Positions 9,739-18,816 of a stretch of DNA of 64,000 bases are shown one piece after another; within the stretch, counting starts at the first letter, position 1; every line of letters begins with the position of its first letter. The position numbers and the translations under genes were made by a program. This DNA comes from an uncultured Chthonomonadales bacterium (lineage in GTDB: Bacteria; Armatimonadota; Chthonomonadetes; Chthonomonadales; CAJBBX01). The stretch is taken from positions 1 through 64,000 of the forward strand of contig CALLMM010000009.1 of the NCBI GenBank assembly GCA_938005745.1, written 5' to 3'. The notes below the pieces were generated by a model. It worked only from the letters and a program-made list of their open reading frames with translations. It made no database searches and was not told where the DNA came from.

Positions 9739-10158
9739 TCATCGGGAGCGAGGTCGTTCCGGATCGAGCTGGAACGCCTCGGGAAGAAGCTGTTTGAGCG
9801 TAAAACGGCGGGTCTGCCCGCGCAGATTGGCAGCGATAATCTCCATATCATCGCCGCCGAACTCCGCCAGCCACTGCCGGCAGGCTCCGCAGGGCGTGCC
9901 GGGAGGCTCCGCATCCGTCACAACGACCGCCGCTATCAGCCGCTTTTCGCCGCAGGCGACCGCGGCGGCGATGGCGGCGCGCTCCGCGCACAGGCTCAGC
10001 CCGCAGGAGGCGTTCTCCACGTTGCAGCCCGCGAAGACCCGCTCATCCTCCGCGACCACCGCCGCGCCCACGCGATACCCGCTGTAGGGCGCATGGGCGT
10101 TCTCCCGTGCCTTCGCCGCGAGCAGAACGAGCGCCTGTACGGATTCCGTACTGAGCAA
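9739..10158 (-). CDS. cdd: Cytidine deaminase
   Basis: A 139-residue homotetrameric-type cytidine deaminase that converts cytidine/deoxycytidine to uridine/deoxyuridine in pyrimidine salvage. Zinc-ligand and catalytic motifs are complete: NVENASCGLSLCAERAA (Cys and catalytic Glu) and PPGTPCGACRQ (two Cys ligands). The start is four bases after the mutS2 stop, so it is co-transcribed. Length is standard for the small tetrameric class. Confidence 0.95.
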   Translation of the reverse strand: MLSTESVQALVLLAAKARENAHAPYSGYRVGAAVVAEDERVFAGCNVENASCGLSLCAERAAIAAAVACGEKRLIAAVVVTDAEPPGTPCGACRQWLAEFGGDDMEIIAANLRGQTRRFTLKQLLPEAFQLDPERPRSR

Positions 10159-10162
10159 GGAG

Positions 10163-12523
10163 CTACTCCTTCAACGTTACCACCGTCGCGCCGTCCCCGC
10201 CCTCCGATTCCTCTCCCAGACGATAGGAGGCGACGACCGGATGCGACTTCAGATACTCGTGAACGAACTTACGCAGCGCGCCGGTTCCCTTCCCGTGAAT
10301 GATCCGCGCCTGACTGATCCCGGCGGCGTAGGCGTCATCCAGATAGCGGTCCAGCAGCGGAGCCGCCTCCTCCACGCGCATGGCGCGGATGGTGATCTCC
10401 GGTGAGATGTGCATCGCCTTGCGCATGGAGATCTCCGCCGCGCCCGACGTCTCCCGCTTCGCCTTCTCCGGCGTCTTCTTCGGCAGCGGGCGCAGCACAT
10501 CCAGCGGCAGCAGGGCGCGCATGGAGCCGATCTGCACGTTGACCAGCCCCTCGTGCGGGTCATCCAGCAGTTCGCCCTCGGTGTTGAAGGTGGTTACGCG
10601 CACCCGGTCGCCGCGCTGGAAGCGGTGGTCTTTCGGCGTCGGCTCCTCCTCTTCCGGTTCGGGGGTCGCCAGCTCTTCGGCGATTTCGCGCCGCAGCGCG
10701 CTCAACTGCTGACGGGACGAGGTAGCTCGACGCCTGCCTTTGTTGGCTTTACGCAGCTCCTCCAGAATGTTCTCCGCCTTCTCGGAGACGCGCCGGAGAA
10801 CGGCGCGCGCCTCCTCCTCCGCCTCGCGGCGAATCGTGCGCTGTACGTCCGCCACCTGCCGAACGCGACGCTGATACTCCTCTCGCGCCGCCTCCGCCTC
10901 GCGTTTTGCCTGCTCCGCGTCGCGCTCCATGGCGAAGGCTTGCCGGCGGCTCTCCTCGATCTGCATCAGCAGGTCGGAGGTCTGCTGATCGCGGCGGGAG
11001 AGATACTCGCGTGCGCCGGCGACGATCTCCTCCGGCAGCCCCAGCCGTTCCGCGATATAGAACGCCTGCGAGTTTCCCGGCACGCCCAGCAGAATGCGAT
11101 AGGTCGGGCGCAGGGTCTCGCGGTCAAACTCGACCGCCGCATTTTCGATGCCCGGATGCGCGTAGGCAAACTCCTTCAGTTCACCGTAGTGGGTGGTGGC
11201 GATGACGCGCGCGCCGCGCTTCTGCAGCGCGACCAGCAGCGACTTCGCCAGCGCCGCGCCCTCCGTCGGATCGGTTCCCGCCCCCAGCTCGTCCAGCAGC
11301 ACCAGCGCGCTGTCACCCAGCGTCGAGATGATTTTGACGATGTTCTTCAGGTGCGCGGAGAAGGTGGAGAGCGACTGCTGAATATCCTGTTCGTCCCCGA
11401 TATCCGCGAAGACCTGCTCAAACAGCGCGACTTCGCTGTCCGGCGAGGCGGGTATCTGCAGTCCCGCCTGCGTCATCAGCGTCAGCAGCCCGACGGTTTT
11501 GAGAGTAACGGTCTTGCCGCCCGTGTTCGGACCGGTGATGAGCAGAACGGTGAACCGATCTCCCACCTGCACATCAATCGGCACAACCGTTCCGGGCAGC
11601 AGGGGATGGCGGGCGTCGAAAAGACGGACCACGCCGCGGCGGTTCAGCTTCGGCTCCGCCGCCTCCATCTGCATCGCCAGTAGCGCCTTGGCGTTCGCCA
11701 CATCCAGCGTCGCCAGCAGCGCGATCATGCGCCGCATATCCTCCGCCGCCGCGCCGACCATGCCGGTCAGGCGCGTCAGGATGCGGACGACCTCCTGCTC
11801 CTCCTGTATCGCCAGCTCTTTTAACTGATTGCCCAGTTCGATGCAGGAACCCGGCTCGACAAAGACGGTTGCCCCGCTGGCGCTGGCGTCGTGGACAATC
11901 CCTCCCAATTGCCCCCGGTTCTCCGCCTTCACCGGGATGCAGTAGCGTCCCTCGCGCAGGGTGATGATCGGCTCCTGAATAAAGGTGCGGTAGCGTTCGC
12001 TGCCCAGAATGCTGTTGAGTTTGTCCATCAGGCGGGCATGGGAGATCTTCAACTGGCTGCGAATGCGCCCCAGCTCCGGGGTCGCGCTGTCGCGCACCTC
12101 GGCGTTCTCGGCAATGCTCTCCTCGATGCGCGTCTCCAGCAGAGGGAAGACCGGCAGATTTCCGGCGATCTCCGCCAGCAGCGGATACTTCTCGTGCAGT
12201 TTGCCCAGATAGGTCTTCAGACGGCGGGCGGCGGCGATGGTCTGCCCGACATCGAGCAGCTCATGCGGGGTCAGGCGGTACTGGATGGCGGCGCGCTCCA
12301 CCGCCTCGCGGATATCGCGAATGCCGCCGAGCGGCAGCCCCGACTCCCGCTCCAGGATCCAGCGCGCCTCGCGGGTCTCCTGCAGACGGCGCGCCACGAT
12401 CTCCGGGTAGGCGGACGGCTCCAGAGCCAGCGCCGCCTCGCGCCCCATGCCGTTGGAGGCGTGCTCCGCCAGCCGCTCCAGCACCTTCGACCACTCGATG
12501 ACTTTAAGGGTATGGGCATCCAT
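10163..12523 (-). CDS. mutS2: Endonuclease MutS2
   Basis: A 786-residue MutS2 with all expected parts: helical core/clamp, ATPase with Walker A LLITGPNTGGKTVTLKT, the LLDELGAGTDPTEGAAL Walker B/signature region, a long coiled-coil (RDAEQAKREAEAAREEYQRR) and a C-terminal Smr endonuclease domain (ARIIHGKGTGALRKFV). MutS2 acts on recombination intermediates and, in Bacillus, on collided ribosomes. The ATG at 12523 is preferred to the upstream ones (12538, 12565) because a GGAG lies ten bases before it. It heads the operon mutS2-cdd-mtlD-GNAT; promoter at 12749-12777. Confidence 0.95.
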   Translation of the reverse strand: MDAHTLKVIEWSKVLERLAEHASNGMGREAALALEPSAYPEIVARRLQETREARWILERESGLPLGGIRDIREAVERAAIQYRLTPHELLDVGQTIAAARRLKTYLGKLHEKYPLLAEIAGNLPVFPLLETRIEESIAENAEVRDSATPELGRIRSQLKISHARLMDKLNSILGSERYRTFIQEPIITLREGRYCIPVKAENRGQLGGIVHDASASGATVFVEPGSCIELGNQLKELAIQEEQEVVRILTRLTGMVGAAAEDMRRMIALLATLDVANAKALLAMQMEAAEPKLNRRGVVRLFDARHPLLPGTVVPIDVQVGDRFTVLLITGPNTGGKTVTLKTVGLLTLMTQAGLQIPASPDSEVALFEQVFADIGDEQDIQQSLSTFSAHLKNIVKIISTLGDSALVLLDELGAGTDPTEGAALAKSLLVALQKRGARVIATTHYGELKEFAYAHPGIENAAVEFDRETLRPTYRILLGVPGNSQAFYIAERLGLPEEIVAGAREYLSRRDQQTSDLLMQIEESRRQAFAMERDAEQAKREAEAAREEYQRRVRQVADVQRTIRREAEEEARAVLRRVSEKAENILEELRKANKGRRRATSSRQQLSALRREIAEELATPEPEEEEPTPKDHRFQRGDRVRVTTFNTEGELLDDPHEGLVNVQIGSMRALLPLDVLRPLPKKTPEKAKRETSGAAEISMRKAMHISPEITIRAMRVEEAAPLLDRYLDDAYAAGISQARIIHGKGTGALRKFVHEYLKSHPVVASYRLGEESEGGDGATVVTLKE

Positions 12524-12610
12524 GTCTGATCGCTCCATTGTAGCATGGCGCGCGGGAAGCGTCAACGAAACCGTCCGCCGGTTCCCTCCGGAACAGGAGG
12601 CTCCCGCACC

Positions 12611-12742
12611 AAAAAACGCCTGACGACACGCCGCCGGTCTCCGCTCTCGATCTGCGGACCCGGTGTCGTATCGCAGGCGCCTGAAAGGGTTGAAGAGGCT
12701 CCCCTGCGGGGTTAAGGTATGGTTCTTTTGCCGGTCAACCAG
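12611..12742 (-). ncRNA. Candidate structured small RNA or mutS2 leader ending in a terminator
   Basis: Downstream of a consensus promoter the minus strand reads into two predicted hairpins. The first closes with CCTG-GTTGA / TCAAC...CAGG and contains a CCCC-GCA-GGGG hairpin. The second has CGCCTG and ACGACACC arms pairing across a GC-rich inner stem (TCCGC/GCGGA) and is followed immediately by six T residues (12616-12611). This is the shape of an independent ~130-nt RNA with its own intrinsic terminator, or of an attenuator ahead of mutS2, whose start is ~90 bases further. I do not recognise a known family; SRP, tmRNA and RNase P signatures are absent. Confidence 0.5.
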
Positions 12743-12748
12743 GCACGT

Positions 12749-12777
12749 ATTTTATCACAACCGCCGAACGCTGTCAA
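12749..12777 (-). promoter_or_regulatory. Sigma-70 promoter, minus strand, upstream of candidate RNA and mutS2
   Basis: Read on the minus strand: TTGACA (12777-12772), exactly 17 bases, then TAAAAT (12754-12749). This is close to the vegetative consensus. Expected start near 12742. The 443-base gap 12524-12966 contains this promoter, the candidate RNA and a copy of the dispersed repeat; I see no gene in it. Confidence 0.75.
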
Positions 12778-12821
12778 GGTCGGGCGCAGAGGCATGAATG
12801 GACGTTACGCTGCGCGTTCAG

Positions 12822-12938
12822 TGAGATTGCTTCGGTCGGCTTGCGCCTCCCTCGCAATGCCAGGGAGGGGGTCGCCTGCCGCTCCGGATGCCAGCGACAC
12901 GCCCGCGCCCTGTCACTGAGGGCGCAGCGAAGCAATCT
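12822..12938. repeat. Dispersed intergenic repeat, copy 2
   Basis: Starts GAGATTGCTTCGGTCGGCTT then GCGCCTCCCTCGCAATGCCA, and ends with a reversed half-unit GGGCGCAGCGAAGCAATCTT. It lies between the mutS2 promoter region and the HAD phosphatase stop. Confidence 0.8.
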
Positions 12939-12966
12939 TCCGCCCCCCTGGAGGACAGGCGAAGGG

Positions 12967-13746
12967 TCAGGGCAGTTCGGAGAGGTTGCGGAGGATCAGA
13001 TCGGGTCGCTGTTCGGGCGCGGCGGCTTCGACATCCCGGAGAGAGGTAACGCCGGTCAACGCCAGCGCGGTGCGCGCTCCGACCCGCTTGCCCAGCGCGA
13101 TGTCGGTATCCAGCCGATCGCCGATCACCAGACAGTCCTGCGGAGAAGCCCCCGTCGCGCGCAGGATCAGTTCGAGGGTGTGCGGCTCCGGCTTGCCGAT
13201 GGTGCGCGGCGCGACTCCGGCGCAGGTCTGGATGGCGGCGACCAGCGCACCTCCGCCTGGAAGCGTGCGTCCGCCCGTGTCGGGATAGGTGGCGTCGCGA
13301 TTGGTGGCGATAAACGCCGCGCCGCCCCGCACGATCGCCGCATGCGCCAGCGCCAGCTTCCGATAGGTGAACTCGCGATCCCAGCCGACCACCACAAAAT
13401 CCACCCGATCCCCTTCGGCGTGCTCCACCAGCCGCATTCCGACCGCCTCCAGTTCACGGCGCAGCCCCTGCTCCCCGACCACATAGACGCTTTTGCCCAC
13501 ATGCCCCTCCGCCCGCAGAATCTGCGCGGTCGCGTAGGCGGAGGTCATCACCGTCTCCCGGGTGGCGGAGATGCCGAACCGCGCCAGCTTCTCGACGTAG
13601 TCCTGGCGGGTTTTCGAGGAGTTGTTGGTCAGATAGTAGACCAGATCGCCCCGCGCCTGCAGGCGGGCGATGGCTTCGCAGGCATGCGGAATGGGATCGT
13701 CCATCGCCCAGAGAACGCCGTCCATGTCGAACACATAGAGGTTCAT
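12967..13746 (-). CDS. HAD-IIA family phosphatase (NagD/phosphoglycolate phosphatase-like)
   Basis: A 259-residue HAD hydrolase. Motif I is FDMDGVLW at residues 5-12, motif II is YLTNNSSKTRQDY around residue 38, and motifs III/IV are seen in GKPEPHTLEL and IGDRLDTDIALGK. The large C2 cap between motifs II and III identifies subclass IIA (NagD, AraL, 4-nitrophenylphosphatase, phosphoglycolate phosphatase). The exact phosphate ester is unknown. Its ATG overlaps the stop of the polyprenyl synthase gene (ATGA), so it ends the ubiE operon. Confidence 0.88.
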   Translation of the reverse strand: MNLYVFDMDGVLWAMDDPIPHACEAIARLQARGDLVYYLTNNSSKTRQDYVEKLARFGISATRETVMTSAYATAQILRAEGHVGKSVYVVGEQGLRRELEAVGMRLVEHAEGDRVDFVVVGWDREFTYRKLALAHAAIVRGGAAFIATNRDATYPDTGGRTLPGGGALVAAIQTCAGVAPRTIGKPEPHTLELILRATGASPQDCLVIGDRLDTDIALGKRVGARTALALTGVTSLRDVEAAAPEQRPDLILRNLSELP

Positions 13747-14795
13747 CGGTCTCGCCGTATCACGTAGTCGGTCAGTGCGGAGAAGCTGTCTCGCGCCGGC
13801 GAGTCGGGCAGCGTCTGCAGGGCGGCTGCCGCCTGCTCAACGTGCGTGCGCGCCGCCTCGCGGGTACGCTCCAGCACGCCGTATCGATTCAGCAGACAGA
13901 CGATCTCCGCCACCGCGCCGTCCTCCAGCCCGGCGTTGTTGAAGGCGGAGAGCAGAAGCTCCCGGTCGGCGGTCTGCGCCTCCCGCAGAGCCAGCAGAAA
14001 GGGCAGCGTGGCGCGTCCGTCGCGCAGATCGCTCCCGATGGGCTTGCCCGTCACCAGCGGATTGCCGGTGTAGTCCAGCAGGTCGTCGGCGATCTGAAAC
14101 GCCATGCCCAGATGGTAGCCGTACTCCGCCAGCGCGCGCTCCTGATGCGGCGTCGCCCCGCCCAGAATCGCCCCGCAGCGGCAGCATCCCTCCACAAAGA
14201 CGGCGGTCTTTTTGCGCAGGATGGCGTAGTAGCGCTCTTCGGTCAGGGAGGCATCGCCCGTCGCCAGGATCTCCATCACCTCGCCCTCGCTCATCTCGAT
14301 GGTGATCTCGGAGACGGCGCGGATGATTCGCAGGTCGCCGTCCAGCGCGAGCAGCCGCATGGCGCGCGCCAGCAGAAAGTCGCCGCTGAGCACCGCGACC
14401 CCGTTGCCGAAGACGGCGTTGGCGGTCGGTTTCCCGCGCCGGGTGGCGGTGTTATCCACCACATCATCATGCACCAGCGTCGCCATGTGCACCAGTTCGA
14501 CCGACGCGCCGACGGCGGCAAGACGCTCGCTGTCGGGATCGGCGTCCACCGCGCGGGCGGAGAGCGCGACCATCGCCGGGCGCAGCCGCTTGCCCCCCGC
14601 CGACAGCACATGCCCCGACAGGGCGCAGACCTCGCGCACCTCCGAGGTGATCTCGTGGTTCAGACGCGACTCGACCGCCTTCAGATCGGACTGCACCAGC
14701 TCCAGAAAGGCGGTCTCCGGAGTCAGGGCGGGGGACTGGGAGATATAGGTGGTTCTGCTCTGCAGAGCCTGAGATGCCGGCTCCATCGCTCTCAT
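13743..14795 (-). CDS. Trans polyprenyl diphosphate synthase (menaquinone/ubiquinone side-chain type)
   Basis: A 350-residue class I prenyl elongase. The first Asp-rich motif is LVHDDVVDNTATRRGKPT near residue 120 and the second is FQIADDLLDYTG; GGKRLRP matches the IPP-binding region. It condenses isopentenyl diphosphate onto allylic diphosphates. The small residues before the first DDxxD and the adjacency to ubiE suggest a long quinone side chain (hepta/octaprenyl), but chain length cannot be read reliably. The ATG at 14795 overlaps the ubiE stop as ATGA; longer in-frame starts would lie inside ubiE. Confidence 0.9.
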   Translation of the reverse strand: MRAMEPASQALQSRTTYISQSPALTPETAFLELVQSDLKAVESRLNHEITSEVREVCALSGHVLSAGGKRLRPAMVALSARAVDADPDSERLAAVGASVELVHMATLVHDDVVDNTATRRGKPTANAVFGNGVAVLSGDFLLARAMRLLALDGDLRIIRAVSEITIEMSEGEVMEILATGDASLTEERYYAILRKKTAVFVEGCCRCGAILGGATPHQERALAEYGYHLGMAFQIADDLLDYTGNPLVTGKPIGSDLRDGRATLPFLLALREAQTADRELLLSAFNNAGLEDGAVAEIVCLLNRYGVLERTREAARTHVEQAAAALQTLPDSPARDSFSALTDYVIRRDR

Positions 14796-15523
14796 CGTTT
14801 CACCCCCAGATGGATGCACACGCTGCCGAAGTTCAGATCGTAGACCCGTACCGAGTCCAGTCCCGCACGCTCCATCATGGCGGTCAGCTCCTCGCGAGAG
14901 AGAAACGCCTGAATGGAGGCGGGCAGATAGGTATAGGCGTCCCGCCGGCTCAGCAAGCCGCCGATGCGCGGGAGAACGCGGTTTTGATAGAAGTTTACCA
15001 GCGGCTTCCAGAACCAGTGGCGCGGCTGATTGAACTCCAGACAGAGGACGCGCCCTCCCGGTCGGGCGACCCGCGCCATCTCGCAAAACGCCTGCTGAAC
15101 ATCCGCCACATTCCGGATGCCGAACCCGACTGTCACGCAGTCGAACTGATTGTCGGGATAGGGCAGCGCCAGCGCGTCGGCGATCATCATGCCGATACGC
15201 TGCCCGGCGACGCGCTCCGTCTTCCGGCGTCCCCGTTCGATCATGGGGGCGCAGAAGTCCGCGCCGACCACATAGCCGGTCCGCCCCGTCGCGCGGTACA
15301 GCTCCACCGCAAAGTCGCCGGTCCCGGTGCAGACATCCAGCGCGCGGTCGCCAGGCTTCAGATTAGCCAGCCGCACCGCATACCGCCGCCAGGCTTTATG
15401 GCGGTTGAAGCTCAACACCGAGTTCAGCAGATCGTATCGGTGTGCGATACCCGCGAACATCTCGCGCACATATTCGGCTTTATCCCCGACATAGTGATCG
15501 GGCTGCGCCTGTCGAGCGCCCAT
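14792..15523 (-). CDS. ubiE: Demethylmenaquinone/ubiquinone C-methyltransferase
   Basis: A 243-residue SAM-dependent methyltransferase of the UbiE/MenG family. Family strings are clear: FAGIAHRYDLLNSVLSFNRH near the N-terminus, the SAM motif ALDVCTGTGDFAVEL, and VTVGFGIRNVADVQQAF. It performs the final C-methylation of menaquinone (or ubiquinone). The start at 15523 has GGGGAG six bases upstream; longer forms would run into the MFS gene. First gene of an operon with the polyprenyl synthase and HAD phosphatase, which fits quinone synthesis. Confidence 0.95.
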   Translation of the reverse strand: MGARQAQPDHYVGDKAEYVREMFAGIAHRYDLLNSVLSFNRHKAWRRYAVRLANLKPGDRALDVCTGTGDFAVELYRATGRTGYVVGADFCAPMIERGRRKTERVAGQRIGMMIADALALPYPDNQFDCVTVGFGIRNVADVQQAFCEMARVARPGGRVLCLEFNQPRHWFWKPLVNFYQNRVLPRIGGLLSRRDAYTYLPASIQAFLSREELTAMMERAGLDSVRVYDLNFGSVCIHLGVKR

Positions 15524-15567
15524 AGCGGCTCCCCGAACTTTGTAGCCTTTTTCACAATCTATACGGC

Positions 15568-15597
15568 AGTATACCTTAGCCTGGCTAAAAACGTCAA
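15568..15597 (-). promoter_or_regulatory. Sigma-70 promoter of the ubiE operon
   Basis: Minus strand TTGACG (15597-15592), 18-base spacer, TATACT (15573-15568), about 40 bases before the ubiE start. The -35 box overlaps the stop codon of the upstream MFS gene, so the ubiE operon can be transcribed independently of it. Confidence 0.7.
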
Positions 15598-16859
15598 TCG
15601 CCTCCGCGCGTTTCGGACGCCCCGCCCCGCCGCCGATAGTGACGCATGGAGAGAAGCTGCAGCACAACGCCGATCAGCATGATCCCGAAGGAGGCGAGAA
15701 ACGCGCCGGGCGCACCCATCCGCTCCATCATCGGAATGGCGCAGTGCGGCGCGATAGAGCCGCGTATCCCGAAGAAGCTGGAGTGCAGCGCCTGGTACTG
15801 CGCGGCGCGCCCCGGCTCGGCAAACAGCAGCGTTGTGTTCAGATAGCCCAGTTCTATGCCGGACATCGCCAGACCTCCCGCCGCCGCCGCCAGATAGAGC
15901 AGCCGGATGTCCCGGGCAAGCATGTAGCACAGCGGCATCAGGCAGACGATGCAGACCGCCACCAGCACCGTCATCAGCGGACCGCGCCGATCCAGAAACG
16001 CCCCCCAGAAGAAGAAGCCGACGATCGTCATGATGGCGGCAAGGTTCTGGAGGTTGGCGACCTGCGTGTTGGTGATGTGGAACCGATCCACCTGATAGAT
16101 CGGATAGATGGTCGAGGCGATGATGTTGCCGAAGCCGTAGACGAAGACCGAGGCGGTGAACCAGCGATAGCCCGGATTACGCTGAAGGATCTGAAAGGTG
16201 TCGCGAAAAAACGCCCCGGTCGAGAGATTTGTCTCCAGTTTCGGATCCGGAGGCGAGACCGGAATGCGGCTGAAGGTCCATGCGCTGATCGCCCCGAACA
16301 GCCCGCCCAGGCAGAAAGCCGCCTGAAAGCTCAGGATATGGCTGTCCAGCAGACGCCCCACCGTCAGCGCGGTCAGAAAGGTCATGACGCTCATGACGAT
16401 ACGCACCGCGCTCATCAGTCGTCCCCGGGTGGCGTCCGGATAGACATCCTTCATGATGGCGGTATACGCCGGCGTGGAGACGGAGAAGATGAAGGTGGTA
16501 ACGCAGACCAGAACGACGAACTGCTCGCGGGTATGCACGAGCGGAGTGAGCATGAACATCCCGCGCGCGATCAGCCATGTCCAGAAGACGAAGGGCATCT
16601 TCGCGCGCCCCTCCATCTGCCTTGCCCAGACCGTGGCAAACAGATAACCGACGGCGGGAGCCGCCGCGATCCAGCCCATCTGCGCGCTGGTCGCCCCCAG
16701 ATCGGCTCGGGCGACTCGCGCCACAAACGTCCAGACACACCCGAAATAGAGACCGGCAAAGAAGCCGGTCGCGGTATCCCATTTCCAGGCGGCGAGCGTC
16801 TGCGCGGGCAGCATCGCCCTCCATTCGCGCAGGGACGCCGCCAGATTCACGATAACCAA
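15594..16859 (-). CDS. Major facilitator superfamily transporter
   Basis: Up to 421 residues with about twelve hydrophobic segments, for example FVVLVCVTTFIFSVSTPAY, IVCLMPLCYMLA and LYLAAAAGGLAMSGIELGYL, and a cytoplasmic central loop after helix six. An MFS loop motif variant occurs in FLDRRGPL. Inner-membrane secondary transporter of unknown substrate. The start is uncertain: TTG at 16859 has AGGA ten bases upstream, while GTG 16850 and ATG 16817 are alternatives. Confidence 0.8.
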   Translation of the reverse strand: MVIVNLAASLREWRAMLPAQTLAAWKWDTATGFFAGLYFGCVWTFVARVARADLGATSAQMGWIAAAPAVGYLFATVWARQMEGRAKMPFVFWTWLIARGMFMLTPLVHTREQFVVLVCVTTFIFSVSTPAYTAIMKDVYPDATRGRLMSAVRIVMSVMTFLTALTVGRLLDSHILSFQAAFCLGGLFGAISAWTFSRIPVSPPDPKLETNLSTGAFFRDTFQILQRNPGYRWFTASVFVYGFGNIIASTIYPIYQVDRFHITNTQVANLQNLAAIMTIVGFFFWGAFLDRRGPLMTVLVAVCIVCLMPLCYMLARDIRLLYLAAAAGGLAMSGIELGYLNTTLLFAEPGRAAQYQALHSSFFGIRGSIAPHCAIPMMERMGAPGAFLASFGIMLIGVVLQLLSMRHYRRRGGASETRGGD

Positions 16860-16963
16860 GAGCGCTGTTCCTGAGTTCAGAATCTATATCATCGAAATAA
16901 CCCGGAAGAGAAGCCCCGTGCGCGGGGTGAGAGAGGCAGGGAGGCTGGGACGCCGCGCCCGCG

Positions 16964-17839
16964 TCAACGCCCCGGGTTGTCGGCGGGGCGGGCTGTCTCC
17001 ATCAACGCCGACCAGAACGGCGCGTACGGACGGTTCATCGCATCCTTTCGCGAGCGAGGACGGTCCTTCAGAAAGGCATGCAGCGCCTCCAGCATCGGCA
17101 TCTTCATTCCGGCGTCATGCGCCGCGCCTAGAAAGCAACTCCACTCAGCAAACTTCAGGTCGTGGACATCCGGGTCTCCCTCAGCCGCCTGCCGGGCGTT
17201 CTGAGCCAGCGTGGCGCGCCACCCGTCCGGACCGCCGACGGCTTCCGCGATGATGCGGGCGTCCGTCCCCAGACGCACCCCGTAGCTGATCGTCTCCAGC
17301 CAGGCTGCCTGTACCAGCCCCATCGCCAGCTGGTTGACCCCCTTGAGGATCTGACCGCAGCCGCCGGGACCTGCGTGCACGCACGGCTTGTCCCCGGCAA
17401 GCGTGGCAAGCAGAGACCAGACGCTGCGCACAGCGGGTTCCGGTCCGCCGACGAACACATGCACGCCCTGCCGGGGATCTCCGCTCACGGGTGCGTCCAC
17501 CAGCGCCGCGCCGCGCGCCTCCAGCTCGCGGGCGACACGGCGGGTAACGCTCAGTTCGGTGGTGCCTGTATCCACGAAGACCCTGCCGGCTGCCGCCGCG
17601 GGCAGAAGGGTCTCCTCCGCCACGCGCGCGAATACGTCGCTGTCGGGCAGGCTCGTCATCACCGCCCCTCCGGCAGACGCCGCCTCCCACGCCGACCCGG
17701 CTGGCTTAACGCCGGATTCCGCAGCGGCGCGCAGCTTCTCCGGATTGGGATCGTAGCCGATCACCTCAAAGCCGGCAGCCGCCAGCCGCCGGGCGAAGTT
17801 CGATCCCATCCAGCCAAGACCGAGAAAGCCGACTGTCAC
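16964..17839 (-). CDS. NAD(P)-dependent 3-hydroxyisobutyrate/tartronate-semialdehyde dehydrogenase family protein
   Basis: A 291-residue beta-hydroxyacid dehydrogenase. The dinucleotide-binding N-terminus is VGFLGLGWMGSNFARRLAAAG, the substrate signature region is VDAPVSGDPRQG, and the catalytic lysine lies in GCGQILKGVNQL. Family members oxidise or reduce short 3-hydroxy acids in the cytoplasm; the substrate here is not determinable. I chose GTG at 17839, with GGGAGGTG just upstream, because the open frame upstream of it reads into the neighbouring gene. Confidence 0.85.
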   Translation of the reverse strand: MTVGFLGLGWMGSNFARRLAAAGFEVIGYDPNPEKLRAAAESGVKPAGSAWEAASAGGAVMTSLPDSDVFARVAEETLLPAAAAGRVFVDTGTTELSVTRRVARELEARGAALVDAPVSGDPRQGVHVFVGGPEPAVRSVWSLLATLAGDKPCVHAGPGGCGQILKGVNQLAMGLVQAAWLETISYGVRLGTDARIIAEAVGGPDGWRATLAQNARQAAEGDPDVHDLKFAEWSCFLGAAHDAGMKMPMLEALHAFLKDRPRSRKDAMNRPYAPFWSALMETARPADNPGR

Positions 17840-17897
17840 CTCACACCTCCCTCTTCGCTGCGATCGCCTCCGCACGCCGCGCCGCAGCTCCATCGCT

Positions 17898-18740
17898 TCA
17901 GATATCCCGCCGGTGGAACAGCAGCAGTCCGATCCCGAAGACCGCCAGGATGTAGAGCGCGACATAGACCAGATCGGCGGCGGCGGCAGTCTGCGACGGC
18001 GGGCGTCCCATCCGCTCCGCGAAGACGATCGGGCTGAGGTCACCCAGCAGCCGATCCGTCCACCGATCCACATGCGCCATCGGAACCACGAACGAGCAGG
18101 CATGACCGACCCGCTCCAGCAGGGGAAGGTCTACCAGCGGAAGGCGTGCGATCATCTTCAGTATCCCCTCGGACCAGGCGATCCCGCCGCAGATCAGCGT
18201 CAACGCCGCCGCCAGCGTCGGCGAGGTAAAAGTAGAGAAGAGCAGGGACAGGCTGCTGAACAGCGCCGGATAGAGGAGGATCGGAAGCGCGCCATAGAGC
18301 AGTTGAACATTGCCCTCGCCCGTCTGAATGAAGAGGGAAGCCCACAGCAGCGCCGCCCAGGTCAGGACATGCCCTCCCAGCAGGAGGTTGATTCCCAGCC
18401 ACTTTCCGAGCATCACCTGCGCGCGGCTGACCGGTCTTGCCAGCGTAACCGGCAGCGATCCGCGCTCGATCTCCCCGCTGATACCGCCTGCGCCCAGAAT
18501 GACCGCCTGCACGGCGGCGAAGAAGCGCAGCATCGGCAGTCCCAGAAAGACGCACAGCAGAACGCCCAGGGTCATCCGCATCCGATCTGGACCGATCTGC
18601 GTGCTGCCCGATGTGCCCATCAGATGCGGCAGCAGCGACAGCAGAAAGAAGATGACAGCGATGATCAGCGAGGCGATAAACAGCTTCCGCCGAACCGCCT
18701 CCAGCATCGTTAACCGCGCTATGCTCCAGATCGCTCGCAC
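17898..18740 (-). CDS. ABC-2 type transporter permease without visible ATPase partner
   Basis: A ~280-residue membrane protein with about six hydrophobic segments. It opens with IARLTMLEAVRRKLFIASL, has a GDRG-like GEIERGSLPVTLARPVSR motif that is typical of ABC-2 (CcmB/Gld/NosY-like) permeases, and ends in LYILAVFGIGLLLFHRRDI. Such permeases need an ATP-binding partner, which is not adjacent here. The start is uncertain; GTG 18740 is chosen because longer frames begin within a dispersed repeat, and ATG 18707 is an alternative. Confidence 0.75.
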   Translation of the reverse strand: MRAIWSIARLTMLEAVRRKLFIASLIIAVIFFLLSLLPHLMGTSGSTQIGPDRMRMTLGVLLCVFLGLPMLRFFAAVQAVILGAGGISGEIERGSLPVTLARPVSRAQVMLGKWLGINLLLGGHVLTWAALLWASLFIQTGEGNVQLLYGALPILLYPALFSSLSLLFSTFTSPTLAAALTLICGGIAWSEGILKMIARLPLVDLPLLERVGHACSFVVPMAHVDRWTDRLLGDLSPIVFAERMGRPPSQTAAAADLVYVALYILAVFGIGLLLFHRRDI

Positions 18741-18816
18741 GTCTTCAGGATTCCACGCCGGCAGACCGATCTCCTGCCTCTTGCCGGCAGGATGTCGGGG
18801 ATCAGAGGTCGGGTTG

